Of a stretch of 61,621 nucleotides of DNA, positions 25,831-38,444 are shown piece by piece. The stretch covers positions 1 to 61,621 of the forward strand of contig SGPL01000150.1 of NCBI GenBank assembly GCA_004802705.1, written 5' to 3'. The notes under the pieces were generated by a model. That model did not search any database. It was not told where the DNA came from and worked only from the letters and a program-made list of their open reading frames with translations. Origin of the DNA: Bondarzewia mesenterica (Eukaryota > Basidiomycota > Agaricomycetes > Russulales > Bondarzewiaceae). Both the position numbers and the translations under genes were made by a program. Each line of letters starts with the position of its first letter. Position 1 is the first letter of the stretch.

Positions 25831-28800
25831 ATGTCGTTCACCACATTTTCCAACAACGCCCCAGTTGCACCAGCCGCGTCTTCGACTCGACTTGTGGATG
25901 CTGCAATCGACGTGTCTTCTCTCATCGCAAACGTCGCCAAAGACGTTGGAGACGCGGTCGGTTGCGCTCCTGCCTCTGTCGCAGCGTCCATCATAATCAA
26001 GATCCTGACATCGCTCAAGGTGGGTAGATCCTTTGCCTCAACTTGACATGCTCTCGAAAGCCTTTCCTCCGCTGGCGATCAGGAGGTCAAATCCAATAAA
26101 GAGGCTTGTCGTCAGCTCGCTCTTCGTGCCGCCAGCTTTTGGATTGGCTTGCGAGATCACATGGAGGGCAAATGGCAAGACGCTCCTCCGACACTCGTTG
26201 CCGATATCGAGGAATTCAATAAGTCTGTGTGCACCTCTATGAATAAGGTCCATGTCTTTGAGCCGCAGAGTCCTACAGGGTTTTGGAATCGACGCGCATG
26301 GTAATGGAACGAGCGACGCAGCTATCGTGGGCCCAGCGTGCGTTGCGCAAGAAGTCACAGATTGCGGGGGATTTGGCCGATCACAGCATCAAGTTAGAGC
26401 ATGCCATCCAGTTATTCGGCGTACGTGAGTTCATCTTATCGCGATCATTCTTTTCGGATGTCTGATTCTCGACGATAGTCCATATCTTTGACAGAAATCC
26501 GCTATGCCATGGGCAAGCTATCACTGAACCAACCTTCGACCGCCCGGAAACCAGGTCACAAGAGATGCCCTCCGCCATCTGACATTTTCACCGGAAGAGC
26601 AGATATCCTTTCACGAATGCACAACTTGTTTGCAGCGGAATCGAACAGGCAGCGTGTGTATGTTCTGTACGGGCTCGGGGGAGCGGGAAAGAGCCAGCTG
26701 GCATACAAGTTCGTGCAGGAGTGTCAGATGGATGCTCAGCCAAGCCGGTAAGCAACCCTCTATGACTCGGACATGATGGCAAACTCATCTGCACAGCTTC
26801 TCGGACGTCTTCTTCGTTGATGCGAGCACGGCCGATACGATCGAGGCAGACCTGAAGAACATAGCGCTAGCGGAAGGCGTCGGCGATTCTGCTCTCGACG
26901 CGACATCCTGGCTTGCCGGGCGACGCGAGAACTGGCTGCTCCTGTTCAATAACGCAGACGACCCATCTCTCAACCTGCGCAGCCATTTTCCTCCTTGCTC
27001 TCATGGCAATATTATCATCACGAGTCGAAATCGCAACATGCGGAACCATGCTACTCAGTCAAGTCCCATCTCTGAAATGGCAGAGGAGGATGCAATGGAC
27101 CTTTTGCTCAAGATGACAGAGACGGACCGTAACAATGAGATTGAAGCCGTGGCTAGAGAAATCGTGAAGGTAGGAGATCCGATTTGTCATAGATTGCCTT
27201 GTTATTGAGTGCTGTCAAGGAGTTCGGATATCTTGCTTTAGCCGTGGTTCAGGCCGGCGCATACATGAAGAGAACCGATTGCACTTTTACGGTCTACCTG
27301 GAATTGTATCGACAGCGCCGGGCGGAACTTCTGGAGGAGTATCGTGATGAGGTCCAAAAGCCCGACGACTACAAGTGGACCGTTTACACGACGTGGGCGA
27401 TAAGTTTCCAGCAGCTCGGACCGTTGGCGCAAGAATTTCTACAGATATGCTCGTTCCTGCATCACGAAGGAATCTCGGAAGCGATATTCGAAAATGCCAC
27501 TGACAATATAGATCTGTACGAACCCGTCATTCCTGACATCGAGCCTGATCTGAGCGTGTGCAAGGCCTTCCTTGGAAACTTCCGGGATTCCGAAGGAGTC
27601 TGGGATACCGTACAGTTCAAGAGGGTCATCGCGGAGATCCGTTCGTACTCATTGATGGATCTTGCGCCAGAGTCACAGATGCTGTCGATTCATCCACTAG
27701 TGCATTCTTGGAGTCGGACTACCATCACGAACGTCGCATCGACGGTGTGGTGTGCACAATGCATCCTCGGCATGTCAGTTCATTGGGAATTTGCATCGGA
27801 GAATTATTTGTTCAGGCGGACACTTATACCTCACATAACGGAAGCACTGAAAGAGAATCCGAATCCTAGATCGGATATTGCATCCAGATTTGGGTTGGCG
27901 TACGATGAAGGCGGCCGATGGGAGGCGGCGAGAGCGTTGGAGCTGGTGGTAATGGAGACGAGACGGCGAGTGCTCGGGGAGGAGCATCCTGACACACTCA
28001 CAGCCATGGCCAACCTGGCGTCAACATTTTCGGACCAGGGTCGATGGAAGGAGGCGGAGTCGCTGGAGGTGGTGGTAATGGAGACGAGACAGCGAGTGCT
28101 CGGCGAGGAGCACCCGGACACGCTCAGAGCCATGGGCAACCTGGCGTCGACATTTTCGAACCAGGGTCGGTGGAAGGAGGTGGAGTCGCTGCAGGTGGTA
28201 GTAATGAAGGCGAGACAGCGAGTGCTCGGGGAGGGGCATCCGGACACGATCATGGCCATGGCAAATCTGGGGTTGACTTTCATGAACCAGGGTCTGTGGA
28301 AGGAGGCGGAGTCGCTGCAAGTGGTGGTAATGGAGACGAATTTGCGAGTGCTCGGGGAGGAACATCCGGACACGCTCTTAGCCATGGCCAGCCTGGCATC
28401 AACTTTTTTGGAAGCAGGGCCGGTGGAAGGAGGCAGAGTCACTACAAGTGGTAGTAACGGAGATGAGTCGGCGAGTGCTCGGGGAGGAGCATCTGGACAC
28501 GCTCTCAGCCGTGGCCATCCTGGCATCAAACATTTTGGAACCAGGATCGGTGGAAGGAGGCGGAATCGCTGCAGGTGATGGTACTGGAGACGAGACGGCG
28601 AGCGCTTGGGGAGGAGCATCCGGACACACTCTCAGCCATGAACAATCTGGCATTGACATTCATGAACCAAGGTCGGTGGAAGGAGGCGGAGTCGCTTGGA
28701 TTGGTGGTAATGCAAATGAGACGGCAAATACTTGGACAGGCGCATCCACACACCCTCTTGGCAATTTCCCACCTAGCGGAGACTTACAGGGCTTTAGGTC

Positions 28801-28859
28801 GGTCGCAGGAAGCGGAGCAACTTGAGAAGGAGGCGAGAAATCATCCTCACCAAGTATAA
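25831..28859 (+). CDS. Fungal NOD-like receptor: NB-ARC plus TPR repeats, with frame breaks
   Basis: STAND-type signalling ATPase; fungal relatives act in non-self recognition and programmed cell death. Exon 1 is 25831-26019 and exon 2 starts at 26083. Later introns lie at about 26428-26478, 26749-26798 and exactly 27170-27219. The N-terminal domain is helical and unassigned. The NB-ARC core starts FTGRADILSRMHNL and has Walker A GLGGAGKSQ, Walker B-like WLLLFNNADD, sensor NIIITSRNR and GYLALAVVQAGAYM. A winged-helix-like region (WTVYTTWAISFQQLGPLAQE) precedes seven 42-residue TPR units from about 27907. The frame breaks by +1 near 28408 (run of six T) and again by +1 near 28526. Unrepaired, the protein ends at 28578 in frame 1. 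Around 26265-26330 the path is also unclear: a 44-nt intron or further breaks. Real decay and base-call error are both possible. Confidence 0.82.
27907..28850 (+). repeat. Seven tandem 126-bp units encoding TPR repeats
   Basis: Each unit encodes a 42-residue kinesin-light-chain-type TPR such as RRVLGEEHPDTLTAMANL followed by FSDQGRWKEAESLE. Neighbouring units are near-identical at the DNA level; the last is most diverged (ILGQAHPHTLLAISHL). Because the repeats are so regular, long false open frames appear in other frames and on the opposite strand. Confidence 0.9.
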
Positions 28860-29354
28860 ATATCCCTCTCTTTACTCGACAACTTCTCTTTCATAACTAG
28901 TATTTGGTAGATCTACTAGTCAAGGTGAGTTACCTTGGCAGTGTAGTCCATCATTTTTGTGCTTGTTAACCTCATTGACATTTCAGCTAGACCATCAGCC
29001 ATTGTTTCCTGCGTGTCCAGGGTTCAATCTGCGCCTTCGTTTTCTCACTCTCAGTTGTTGTTTTTACCGTCCGCCGTTTAAGTGATCAATTTCATATCCT
29101 CATTCCTTCGTCACCGCAAGTCTATTGCATTCCCATTGTCATGTCAAATTACCCCATGATATAAAAGTGGTCTTTGGATCTCGAAGGCGTTCGCTAACAC
29201 GCTCGGCTGCGCGTCGTCGGCAGATGCATCTCAGCCGATCGGTCGGCCAGGTGTCGGCATGACGAGCAGGGATGTTAGGAATGATGGGCGCATCGCAAGA
29301 GGACGGGTGATGGGGTTGAATATATAGTTATAGTTTAGTGCGCAGGGCGGTGGG
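28860..29354. other. NLR 3' flank up to the left duplication arm
   Basis: No gene or RNA recognised. The sequence homologous to the other duplication copies starts at about 29355. Confidence 0.4.
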
Positions 29355-29694
29355 TTTGTTGACTTTCTATATTTTCTAAGGTAAGAATGCAGACCGGTCG
29401 CCCGAGATTTTGGTATTTTGATTGCCCTGTCTAATAGAATCTATGTAATACGAGATGATTTGGGATAAGGTGACTTGTTGTACGTAGGTGGGCGAGCTTG
29501 GAAAAAGGTATCTGATCTGAAGGCACGTAGCGTCAATAGCATGCAGGAACAGGCGCGCACGGCCGCTGCGGTGAGGGGTGGTCATAGACTGATGATCCAT
29601 AGTAGTAGAACTCCGGAATCAGAGAATGCAAATTGCGTAGCCGTGGTTATGAGTACAGCAGAATGAGAGGTAGAAAGAAAGGTGCATTGAGTAT

Positions 29695-31456
29695 TCACTC
29701 AACAGTAATTGTGGCGTGAATAGTTGATACGTCTCGCTCTTGACGTGGCGCTTCACTTTGAGAACACTGTGCACTTGTGCTCCTGTCGACGCCGGCTTCG
29801 ACGTTCGGCAGTGAGGGTCGAAGAGTGTGAAGAGGGATGGATGTCGGGTCATCATCTTCTCTTCGTGTCGCGAACGCAATCTCGCGCGTGGTGACAAGAG
29901 TGGATGGTGCGGCTACAGCTTCACTCAAATTTAGCATCAGCCGCGACATCATCGTCACCGAGACGCTGTCCGTTGTTCAGCTCCACGTTTTTGCCTATGT
30001 AGTAATAAAACCTAATTCGAGCTCACCAGGTGGAGAATGGCGATAGACTATCCTTCAGGATGGGCTGTGCGAGGAATAGTAAGAGGCTTTTGTTGCTTGT
30101 CGGTATTGAGAAGGAGACACACCGGAGCAAGCTATAGGTAACAATGTCAGCAGAAACAGACGGTGAGAGCAAATCACATACATAGTAGGTCAGAATATTC
30201 AGCAGGTTTGCTAAAGTTATCGTCCTAAAATAATGAAAGCATTACTTTCAAGTTAGAATCAAACACGTGTTTTGGACCGGAAAATGCGCACGCAAAGTAG
30301 AGAACACCTGGAATTGCATACCAATCAATATCTTACCAGTATGTCATAAAGGAAAGCTCAACAACTCACCATCACGAAGCAAAAGTTGCACCAGCCCGGT
30401 ATTTCGAAGGCCCAATACGCTCGACCACGTACGCACACCTCTATGTTGATACGTCCGGGCGACAGTTAAACCAAAGATTATCATGTCGAGAGCAAGTTCC
30501 GCCTCCCATGCAACGGCTACACCTGGGCGACATTGTCGAACACGTCGGAAGGAATCTATGAACTGCACTCACGAATTCCGCTGTAGAGGTGTTGAGCTTG
30601 CAAACACTTGGAAGAGACAACAGTTCAAACCATACGTACGTGGCATCAGAGGTGGCGAGACGACAGCCTTGTACATTGGGCACCACGCTGCTCTTTTGAC
30701 CAATTAGTGCCCACTTGAAATACCCAATAGCTGAGTGACCGATCCAAGAACACAGATTACTGAACGTACAGAGGAAATGGCAACCACGGCAAGTCCCACA
30801 GTGAGCAGAAATGCAAACATCTTTGCAGAACGACCATATAAAGCGTATGTACGCATCATCAATAGGACTGGCTGGTTTCAATTTTCAAGTGTCAGGACGC
30901 CAGAAAAAAAGTGCAGCTCACGACAAACGACAATCTGGTTTGCGACTGTGAGCAATTGACGGAACAGTCCGTACGACCGACAACTGAGGAAGCTTAAGCG
31001 TGCTAAAAGAAAACTTGACAGAATGATTGTGTACCTCTGAATTCGTATAAATCATGAACTTTAGGTCTCACTGTCTGGTTTCGACACACGGGGGAGGACG
31101 TACCTTCTTGTCAGTAGCAATATCGGAAAAACTGATAATCGTGAGCGCTATATTTCCGAAAAATGGAATATAACGGTTGAGAAGGAACCACATGGACGGC
31201 TTTGATAGTGGGCGAGGCCATATCTGCTGGATCTCTGCGGGAAGTGTGATAAGATGGTCGTAGATTAAAAGGGCTACGCCATTTGACAGAATCGGTCAGG
31301 ACAGAATGATTTGGCAATGCGGGATCCTCACTCGTAGCAATGAGTCTAAGATAGCCATGGATGGAGCTGCGGGGCAGGAGGGGGAGATAGTCTGCATTGC
31401 CGTTCTCTGCCGAGCAAGATATCGACTTACATGGCTTCGTCAATTGCGATCGTCAT
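29695..31456 (-). CDS. DUF6533 seven-helix membrane protein, copy A
   Basis: Mushroom-specific family of receptor-like membrane proteins without known function. Start ATG at 31456 (MTIAIDEA), followed by SIHGYLRLIAT and the diagnostic domain LLIYDHLITLPAEIQQIW with FLLNRYIPFFGNIALTI. Later helices are SFLSCRSYGLFRQLLTVANQ, RTYALYGRSAKMFAFLLTVG and AWEAELALDMIIFGLTVART, then NTGLVQLLLRDG and TLANLLNILTYY. The ending is TMMSRLMLNLSEAVAAP plus a hydrophilic tail of about 70 residues to the stop at 29695. About ten short introns interrupt it. The exon after the first domain only joins in frame if the donor is the GTGTCG/GTATCG site, not the nearer GTACGT. I found no break. Promoter and gene are shared with copies B, C and D. 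Confidence 0.85.
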
Positions 31457-31565
31457 GAAAAGAGGCCAAGGACAATCCAGAGCAAAGTAGGCAAGCGATG
31501 GACAACGATATTGAAGTAGCGAGGATTTGCGAAGGGAATGGTCTCGGTCAGGCTGATTTGAGTCG

Positions 31566-31574
31566 CTTATATAG
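31566..31574 (-). promoter_or_regulatory. TATA box of DUF6533-A
   Basis: CTATATAAG on the minus strand about 115 bp upstream of the start codon at 31456; the same box and spacing occur in copies B, C and D. Confidence 0.6.
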
Positions 31575-32186
31575 AGCTCGAGCTTGGAAGGAATGCATTT
31601 CCATCTGCTCTGGTAAAAAAAAATGCACGTTCCCATAGAAAATTTCCTGTGACAGCGGGTGGCTAAAATGGTGACTTGGCAGAAAGGATGGTTCCATGAG
31701 AGAATCAACACTGCTTACCCTGCGTAACCCACTACACCCACGCGGCAGCACGATGCTTTGATGTGTTCAAAGTGTGGTTTTTAACAATTTACCACTACCT
31801 CAGGCGGGGGCAGAACCTCTCAAGAATATGCATAGCGCTGTGAATGGTAATAAATTTGAACATTATCAAGGATAATGCCAACGCACTCCTGCTTCAGTTT
31901 GTCTGTATGATACCGGCTAGGGCCTGACACAGATGAGGAAAATTTGGATGACTTGCGGATTCGATCTGAATTAGGTCGGGTGTCATGCCATGTCCACCGG
32001 TGAAAGACAGGTTGGATGGAAGGCACCAATTGGACTGATCCGGTTTATACTAAGTACCTAAAGATGGAAGGTGAAGCTCTAGCATGAGTACATGTCACAA
32101 TTTTCTTCTCAACAATAGCCGCACAAAACACACATGCAGACTCACTGACTCCGTCACAGCAACCTCCGCCTTTTTCGAAAGCTTCA

Positions 32187-32735
32187 GCTATGAAGAGCAT
32201 GATTCAGATATATTGCTTGTTGGCCTTACATAGATATCGTGGACGTAGCTCGAGTCCCCATTTTCAACACTGTCAAGATCCGCGTAGTACTCGAAAAAAC
32301 GCACAGAAGTTTTCGAGCGCTACGCGGAGCTCGACGAATCCTTACAGAATTATGCACAAACCTGCTCAACCAAGCTACATCAGACATGGCTGGCGTCACG
32401 CCAACCATCGCGGCCTTCAAGGAAACCATGACCCACCTGATCGAAAGCACCTCAAAGTTCCGCGCCGATGCTTTTTTCGACTCCAGTCAAATATGGGAAC
32501 AGCTCCCAACCGCGCTCGTATATACCTACTGTTCTGGAGGAAGTCAAGCCTGAGTTCCTGCCGCCTGAAGAGGCTCCAGGGCACGACGGGCGCGCAATGA
32601 TGGTGGCGACGCTCAAGTTGCGCATTGAGGACAACATCGTGCGCGTCACTGGGCACCATGGAATGCTTTAGGAGTATGTTCCAGCATACCTTGATGAGAT
32701 GAGACCTTGGGTGCAGCGTTGCATACTCTACAGAA
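32187..32735 (+). pseudogene. Decayed fragment of the 6-16-like gene, left arm
   Basis: Matches the long middle exon of the gene at 38445-39636: VARVPIFNTVKI, TNLLNQATSDMAGVTPTIAA, FKETMTHLIESTSKFRAD. An insertion near 32520 shifts the frame, and a TAG falls where the intact copy has a sense codon after the HHGM motif. It stops at the position equivalent to the end of that exon, so the hydrophobic C-terminal exons are absent. It points against the DUF6533 genes of its arm, as does the relic at 43037-43600. Confidence 0.8.
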
Positions 32736-33214
32736 TAGGGATGGAAATTCCCTTTTGTTGGCTTTCTATATTTTGTAAAGTAAGAACGCAGACGGATCCC
32801 CCGAGAATTTGATACTTCGCTCACTATATACCCTGCGTAATGGAATCCGTGGAATACGAGATGACTTGGGACAAGGTGGCTTGTCGGACATAGGTACACG
32901 AACTTGAAAAACGTATCTGATCTGAAGGCACATACCGTCAATAGCATACAGGAACAAGCGCGCACGGTCCTTTCGGGGAGGAGTGGTCATAGATTGATGA
33001 TACACAGTAGTAAAACTACATGATCAGGGAATGCGACGTGCATAGCCCTGGCTGTGGGTACAACACAATGAGAAATAGAAAAAGGCGCATTGAGTATTCA
33101 TTCAACAGTGATCATGGCTTGACTGGTTGATGTGTCTCGCTCTTAAAGTGATGTTTCACTTTCAAAACGCTCTGCGCTTGTGCTCCTGTCGACTCTGGCT
33201 GCGACGTTCGGTAG

Positions 33215-34880
33215 TCAGGGTCGAAGAGTGTGAAAAGGGATGGATGTCGGGTCATCATCTTCTCTTCGTGTCGCGAACGCCATCTCACGCGTGGTGAAAA
33301 GAGTGGATGGTGGGGCTACAGCTTCATGCAAATTTAGCATCAGCCGCGACATCATTGTCACCGAGACGCTGTTCGTTGTTCAGCTCCTCGTTTATGCCTA
33401 TGTAGTAAGAACAAATATTCCAAGCTCACCAGGTGGAGAATGTCGATAGACCACCCTTCAGCATGGGCTGTAACGAGGAATGGTAAGACGTTTTTGTTGC
33501 TCGTCGATATTGAGAAGGAGACACACCGGAGCAAGCTATAGGCAACAATGTCAGCAGAAAGAGACGGTGAGAGCAAATTGCATACGTAGTAAGCGAGAAT
33601 ATTCAGCAGGTTTGTTAAAGTTATCGCCCTAAAATAATGAATGTATTACTTTCAAGTTAGAATGAAACACATGTGTTTTGAACCGGAAAATACGCACGCA
33701 AAGTAAAGAGCACCTGAAATTCCGTACAAATCAATATCTTACTAGTATGTGCTAAACGAAAGTCCAAGAACTCACCATCGCGAAGGAAAAGTTGCATCAG
33801 CCCGGCATTTCGACGACCCAATCCCCACGACCATGTCCGCACATCTCTATGTTGATAAGTCCGGGCAACAGTTAAACCAAAGATCATGATGTCCAAAAAA
33901 CATTCCCACTCCCAATCAACGACTACACCTGAGCAGCATTGTCGAAGATATCTGAAGGAATCTATGAACTGCACTCACGAATTCCGCTGGAGAGGTGTTG
34001 AGCTTGTAAAGACTAGAAGAAACAAAGGTTGAAACCGTACGTACGTGGCATCAGACATGGCCAGATGACAGCCTTCTACGCTGGCCAAGACGTCGCTGCT
34101 TAAACTAACCAGTGCCAACTGGAAACAGCCAATAGCTTAGAGTTACCGATCCGGGAACACAATTCAGTGGACGTACAGAGGAAGTGGCAATCATGACAAG
34201 TCCGCTAGTGAGCAGAAGTGCAAGAATCTTCCAAGAACGACCATATAAAGCGTAAGTACGCATTATTAATAGGACTGGCTTGTTCCAATTTTCAAATGTT
34301 ATCAAATGTTAGGATGCGAGAAAAAGGTGCAACTCACAACAAACGACAATCTGGTTTGCGGCTACGAGCAACTGACGGAACAATGCGTATGACTGACAAC
34401 TGAGAAAGCTTAAGTGTGCTAAAAGAAAACTTGACAAACGGTTGTGTACCTCTGCATTCGTACAGATAATGGACGTTAGATCTCAGTATCTGGTTTCGAT
34501 ACTCAGGGGAGGACGTGCCTTCTCGCTAGCGGCAACATAGGAAAAATCGACAATCGTGACCACTATATTTCCAAAAAATGGAACATAGCGATTGAGAAGG
34601 AACAACAACGACGGTTTTGATAGTGGGCGAGGCCATATCTGCCGGATCTCTGCGGGAAGTGTGATCAGATGGTCGTATAATAAAAGGACTACGCCATTTG
34701 ACGGAATCTGTCAGGACAGAATGACTCTCCAGGTGGCAATGCGGGATCCTCACTCGTAGCGATGAGTTGAACATAGTTAAGAATAGTGCTGCAAGGAGGG
34801 AGGGGGGAAATAGTATGCGTTGCTGTTCTCTAACTGAGCAAGATGTCGACTTACGTGTGTTCATCGAATGCAATCGTCAT
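33215..34880 (-). CDS. DUF6533 seven-helix membrane protein, copy B (shortened tail)
   Basis: Start ATG at 34880 (MTIAFDEH, then TILNYVQLIAT). The domain reads LLLYDHLITLPAEIRQIWPR with FLLNRYVPFFGNIVVTIVDF. Later come RTYALYGRSWKILALLLTSG, DWEWECFLDIMIFGLTVA and NAGLMQLFLRDG. The C-terminal exon begins MMSRLMLNLHEAVAPPSTLF and stops at 33215-33217, where a TCA of copies A and D is TGA. This removes about 45 residues of the cytosolic tail, and a second difference further on would also shorten it. All membrane segments are kept, so it may still be functional. It shares promoter and intron positions with A, C and D. Confidence 0.8.
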
Positions 34881-34991
34881 GGCAAGAGGACAAGGACAAC
34901 CCAGAGTAAAAGCAGGCAAGCGATGGACAACGATATTGAAGTAGCGAGGACTTGCGAAGGGAATGGTCCCGGTCAGGCCTGATTTGAGTCG

Positions 34992-35000
34992 CTTATATAG
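34992..35000 (-). promoter_or_regulatory. TATA box of DUF6533-B
   Basis: CTATATAAG on the minus strand, about 115 bp before the start codon at 34880, as in copies A and D. Confidence 0.6.
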
Positions 35001-35510
35001 AGGCTAGAGCTTGGAACGACTGCACTTCTATCTGCTCTGATAAGGGATGCACATTCCCATCGAAAATTTCCTGTGATAGCGGGTGGCTAAGAATGGCGAC
35101 TTGGCGGAAAGATAGCTGTCCACGCAAACAAATGCGAGATAGAAAGAGTGGCTCCATGAGAGAATCAACACTGCTTACCCTGTGTAACCCACTGCTACAT
35201 CCATGGGGCAGTAAACACCGAACGACTGTCTTCTGTGTAGGTCCGAGCTACGGAGACTAGGTATATACAACGTAGCTAAAAAGGGAAGGTGGCCAGAGGT
35301 GACCGCTGTGCAGCTTCTAGCATAAGTACATGTGACAAGTTTTCCAAGGTTTTCCAGTACACTGCCTTTATTGTCGATCTTTGTCGATCCCTCGTCTAGA
35401 CCATGGCTATTAGTCTTGTGGACAGTTCTCATGCACTCAGCTAGACTTGACTGGGTTTGTCAGTGGGGACTGAGTACGACATCGTGTTCCGATCACAATC
35501 CGTCGAGCTG

Positions 35511-35768
35511 ATGGAATTCTTCCTCCTGGCTTCTGCTGCTTTGTTCTCCACTTATAGTGTGCATCGCATGCACACGATATCGCAGAAATCTTTCTCTCGA
35601 GTGCAGTGCCTGGAATCGAAGACGGAGCGCCTGACTGATGATTTGTCGTTGTTATTAAAAATGCTCATGGATCGACGATCCCGTGTTCCCTCCGGAAGGA
35701 AGAAGGGCATCATGAACACGGCGCTCTCGCCATCTTCCGATCTTCCGACGAAGTTTGGTCAATGGTGA
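35511..35768 (+). CDS. Possible small exon or protein, unknown
   Basis: An ATG at 35511 opens 85 codons starting MEFFLLASAALFSTYSVHRM, a possible membrane anchor, followed by a helical segment (RVQCLESKTERLTDDLSLLL). The frame ends exactly where a strong donor GTGAGT occurs, so it may be an exon of a longer gene. I do not recognise the family. It lies between the left arm and DUF6533-E; chance is possible. Confidence 0.25.
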   Translation: MEFFLLASAALFSTYSVHRMHTISQKSFSRVQCLESKTERLTDDLSLLLKMLMDRRSRVPSGRKKGIMNTALSPSSDLPTKFGQW

Positions 35769-35979
35769 GTTTTTCACGTATTGCTGTGTGGTGAAGCTTA
35801 TGCGGAGGTTCATAGCGCCGGACATGTTTCCGAGACGTCGAAGCTGCTGACGACGTTCCTTCTTGTTGTCTGGATAGGGTATATCTTAGGTATAACTATA
35901 TAGCTCGTGAGAGCAGGTGTAGGGAGGCGGTCAACTTTGTCCCATACTTCTCGTGGTGGAGCTGTTCGCGAACTTGAAG

Positions 35980-37805
35980 ATGACTCAAACAATACCGTCC
36001 CGCGCAGACGTCGAAGCTATGTGAGTGCCTGTGAAATTTCACCCGTTACACCGATCGATATCTGACCTTGCTCTTCTCCACAGTTCCCTCCACGGGTACC
36101 TTGAGCTCGTCGCTATCAGTACGCCTCCTCAAGTTCTATAGTAAACGGCTTGAAAGTCTCACTCGATGATGCCCTGATGACAGTCATCTTATATTATGAC
36201 TATTTCATCACACTCCCCGCTGAGATCGTGCGTATATGGTCCCGCCCTCTCGCCAAACCATCCATGTGGTTCTTCGTCAACCGCTATGTACCATTCTTCG
36301 GTAATGTTGTGGTATTGGTCTTTACTTTACACGACTCGGGAGACAGTGCCACCGGAAAGGTGAGACGCGCGATCGCCCTCGTTGACAATGCTAGAAAAGA
36401 CTGACGTTCCGTACCTTTTCGCGCCGTCAGATGTGCGTAGTATCGCGTTGGAAGACCGAGTCATTTACTTACTGATGCATACCATCCGGCGGTTCTAGCT
36501 GTAAAGCGTATGGACTATTCCACCAGTTGATGCTGGTATTCAATCAGACCGTAGTATCCAGTATGTCAACGATCCAGTCTCTTTGTTTGGTTCTCTGACA
36601 AAACGTCGCGCTAGCGCTGCTTGGATTGCGCACATATGCATTTTACGAAAGGTCCCTACGCATCCTCATTCTTTTAACGTCGCTAGGCTTTGTATCAGTG
36701 GTGCTTGGATGCGTAGGTTTTCTGGCTTTAACCATAATACTCTGAGGAGCTAAAATGATTTCCTCGCTGTATCTCAGGCTTTCTTGATTAAACAGCATAG
36801 CACCGTCATACCTGGCGTAGTCGGGTGCCATACTGGCTTGTCCTTCAGAAGGTGCGTCTCATGCAAGGGATTTCTGTCCATGTCTTGCATCTCAACGTCC
36901 CTCCCTCCTCTCCTACTTCTGCTCGTCAGCGGAGTTGGTACGTGATTTCCTATCATTGAGTGAACATACTTATGTGAACGATACAATGCAGACATTGCTG
37001 TTCCTTGGGAGGGACAATTCGTATTCGACATCACGGTTTTCGCCCTCACCATCTACAAGTCGTACCAGCACCGAAGAGATTCGGAATGGTCTGGCAAGAT
37101 GTCGTGGTCAAATTTAGGATTGATGGAACTGGTCTTCCGAGACGGTAAGTCAAAATTCGAGAACATCATGTCCTCCATTTCTTCTCATGGGGTTCATGAC
37201 AGGTGCCATATATTTCGGGTAGGTCAATCTTTGTAAATTTCGGGCACCATTCGCCAATGCGTTCTTCTACAGAGTCATGGCCTTGATGAATTTAGGCAAT
37301 ATATTCACTTTCTACGTAGGTGGACCGAGCTTCGCCCTATTTTAATACGTCTGACCGACAACCTCTGCCATAGGTCACATCGGTATGTCCGCCATTCGAT
37401 TCCAGATCTCAGCGATATCTGTCTCATCCCGAATCAGGATACACTACGAGGTGTTCTGTCGACATTTGCTAGCAGGTACGGTGTCCGCGCTCACCTGTTA
37501 CAGTATATGTCGATCTCTAACCTGACGCTCACTCTCACGCTCACAGTGTATCGATCACGATGATGTCGCGTCTGATACTCAATCTGCACGACGCTACCTC
37601 GCTGCTGCCGACGACGCAAGCGACGACGGTCCCAATGGCATTTGCGCCTGGAAGGACCGCTGCGGCCAGTGGTTTGGAGTCTACAACTCCGGCTGCCATG
37701 GGATATAGCAGGCCAGGGCATAGTGGGTTCGCAGAGGATGTTCACGCGATTGTGGAAGTTGAAGAGAGGGGTAGGGAGATGGAGATGGGCCATATCGGGG
37801 AATAG
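35980..37805 (+). CDS. DUF6533 seven-helix membrane protein, copy E (spacer copy)
   Basis: Start ATG at 35980: MTQTIPSRADVEA, then SLHGYLELVA after the first intron. The domain is ILYYDYFITLPAEIVRIWSR with FVNRYVPFFGNVVVLVFT. Next come AYGLFHQLMLVFNQTVV, LLGLRTYAFYERSLRILILL, GCHTGLSFR, then WEGQFVFDITVFALTIYKSY and MALMNLGNIFTFY. The last exon is SITMMSRLILNLHDATSL with a tail ending GREMEMGHIGE. Exons join in phase throughout, with 50-70 nt introns. It is clearly more diverged than A-D and has a different upstream region, but like B and C it is followed tail-to-tail by a 6-16-like gene. Function unknown; possibly receptor-like. Confidence 0.85.
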
Positions 37806-38444
37806 ACACTTGTATGTTATGTTTTCTTTGGTCTTCTTGTTAAGGTTGTACTACTACAAGGTCTTTATCGGACCTTGATCCTCTTGTATCCCCTTAGATT
37901 AATGTGTGTCTGTGGAGGTGCTGTATGTTTAGACATGACCATGTCGCACGTGCATGCATCTTGTCCTATGCCATTTGGAAGTAGTTTGGCACGCCCATCG
38001 CTCGTTCGTCGCGTCTGGTTCATGATGCTGCTCGGCCAGGATTTACTATTCTGCATCGGATTTGCTCCATTCATTTTCATATCTTGCATTGTGCCAATTG
38101 GAGTGCTTGGCACTGAGCGGATGGTTTCGTCTCCGTCCGATCAGGCTGAGGTGGATCGGAAATACCGCGGAGTTATCCATCAGCCAATCGCATCTCCCAT
38201 AAGTTCTAAAGGTCGCATTCACTAAGATGAACCCGGGCTCGGCATGAGATACAGTATACAGCAAGAAAAGGAAGACCTATTTATGAACGGACGACAACGT
38301 AGACACTGATGAGAAATAGAAAAATGCAAATACAGAGTGAAGAACATGCGGCTGTGTCTGCGATGGAACTACAAAGCAACTACTTGAACTTGGAGTATGA
38401 CAATCGACAGGACCCATTGTTGATTCCGAAGGCAGAGCATACTT
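37806..38444. other. Tail-to-tail spacer between DUF6533-E and the 6-16-like gene
   Basis: 3' regions of two convergent genes; no further gene seen. Confidence 0.4.

Larger units (their letters stand above)
29355..35350. repeat. Left arm of a large inverted duplication
   Basis: Read on the minus strand, this arm carries the promoter and gene of DUF6533-B, its 3' flank, a decayed 6-16-like fragment, a further flank, the promoter and gene of DUF6533-A, and its 3' flank. The same order occurs on the plus strand at 40435-46540. Shared landmarks include the TATA box with the following CGACTCAAATCAG, the ends of the DUF6533 genes, and the tail segments around 29376-29600 and 32766-33005. Boundaries are judged by eye. 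Confidence 0.85.

Noticed and set aside
27831..28619. 262-codon open frame on the minus strand across the NLR
   Set aside because: It arises from the 126-bp repeat unit being a multiple of three; it reads as a periodic Ser/Pro-rich shadow of the TPR repeats.
28044..28825. Gly-rich plus-strand frames inside the NLR repeats
   Set aside because: Same cause: alternate frames of the TPR units. They matter only because the main frame slips into them after the breaks.
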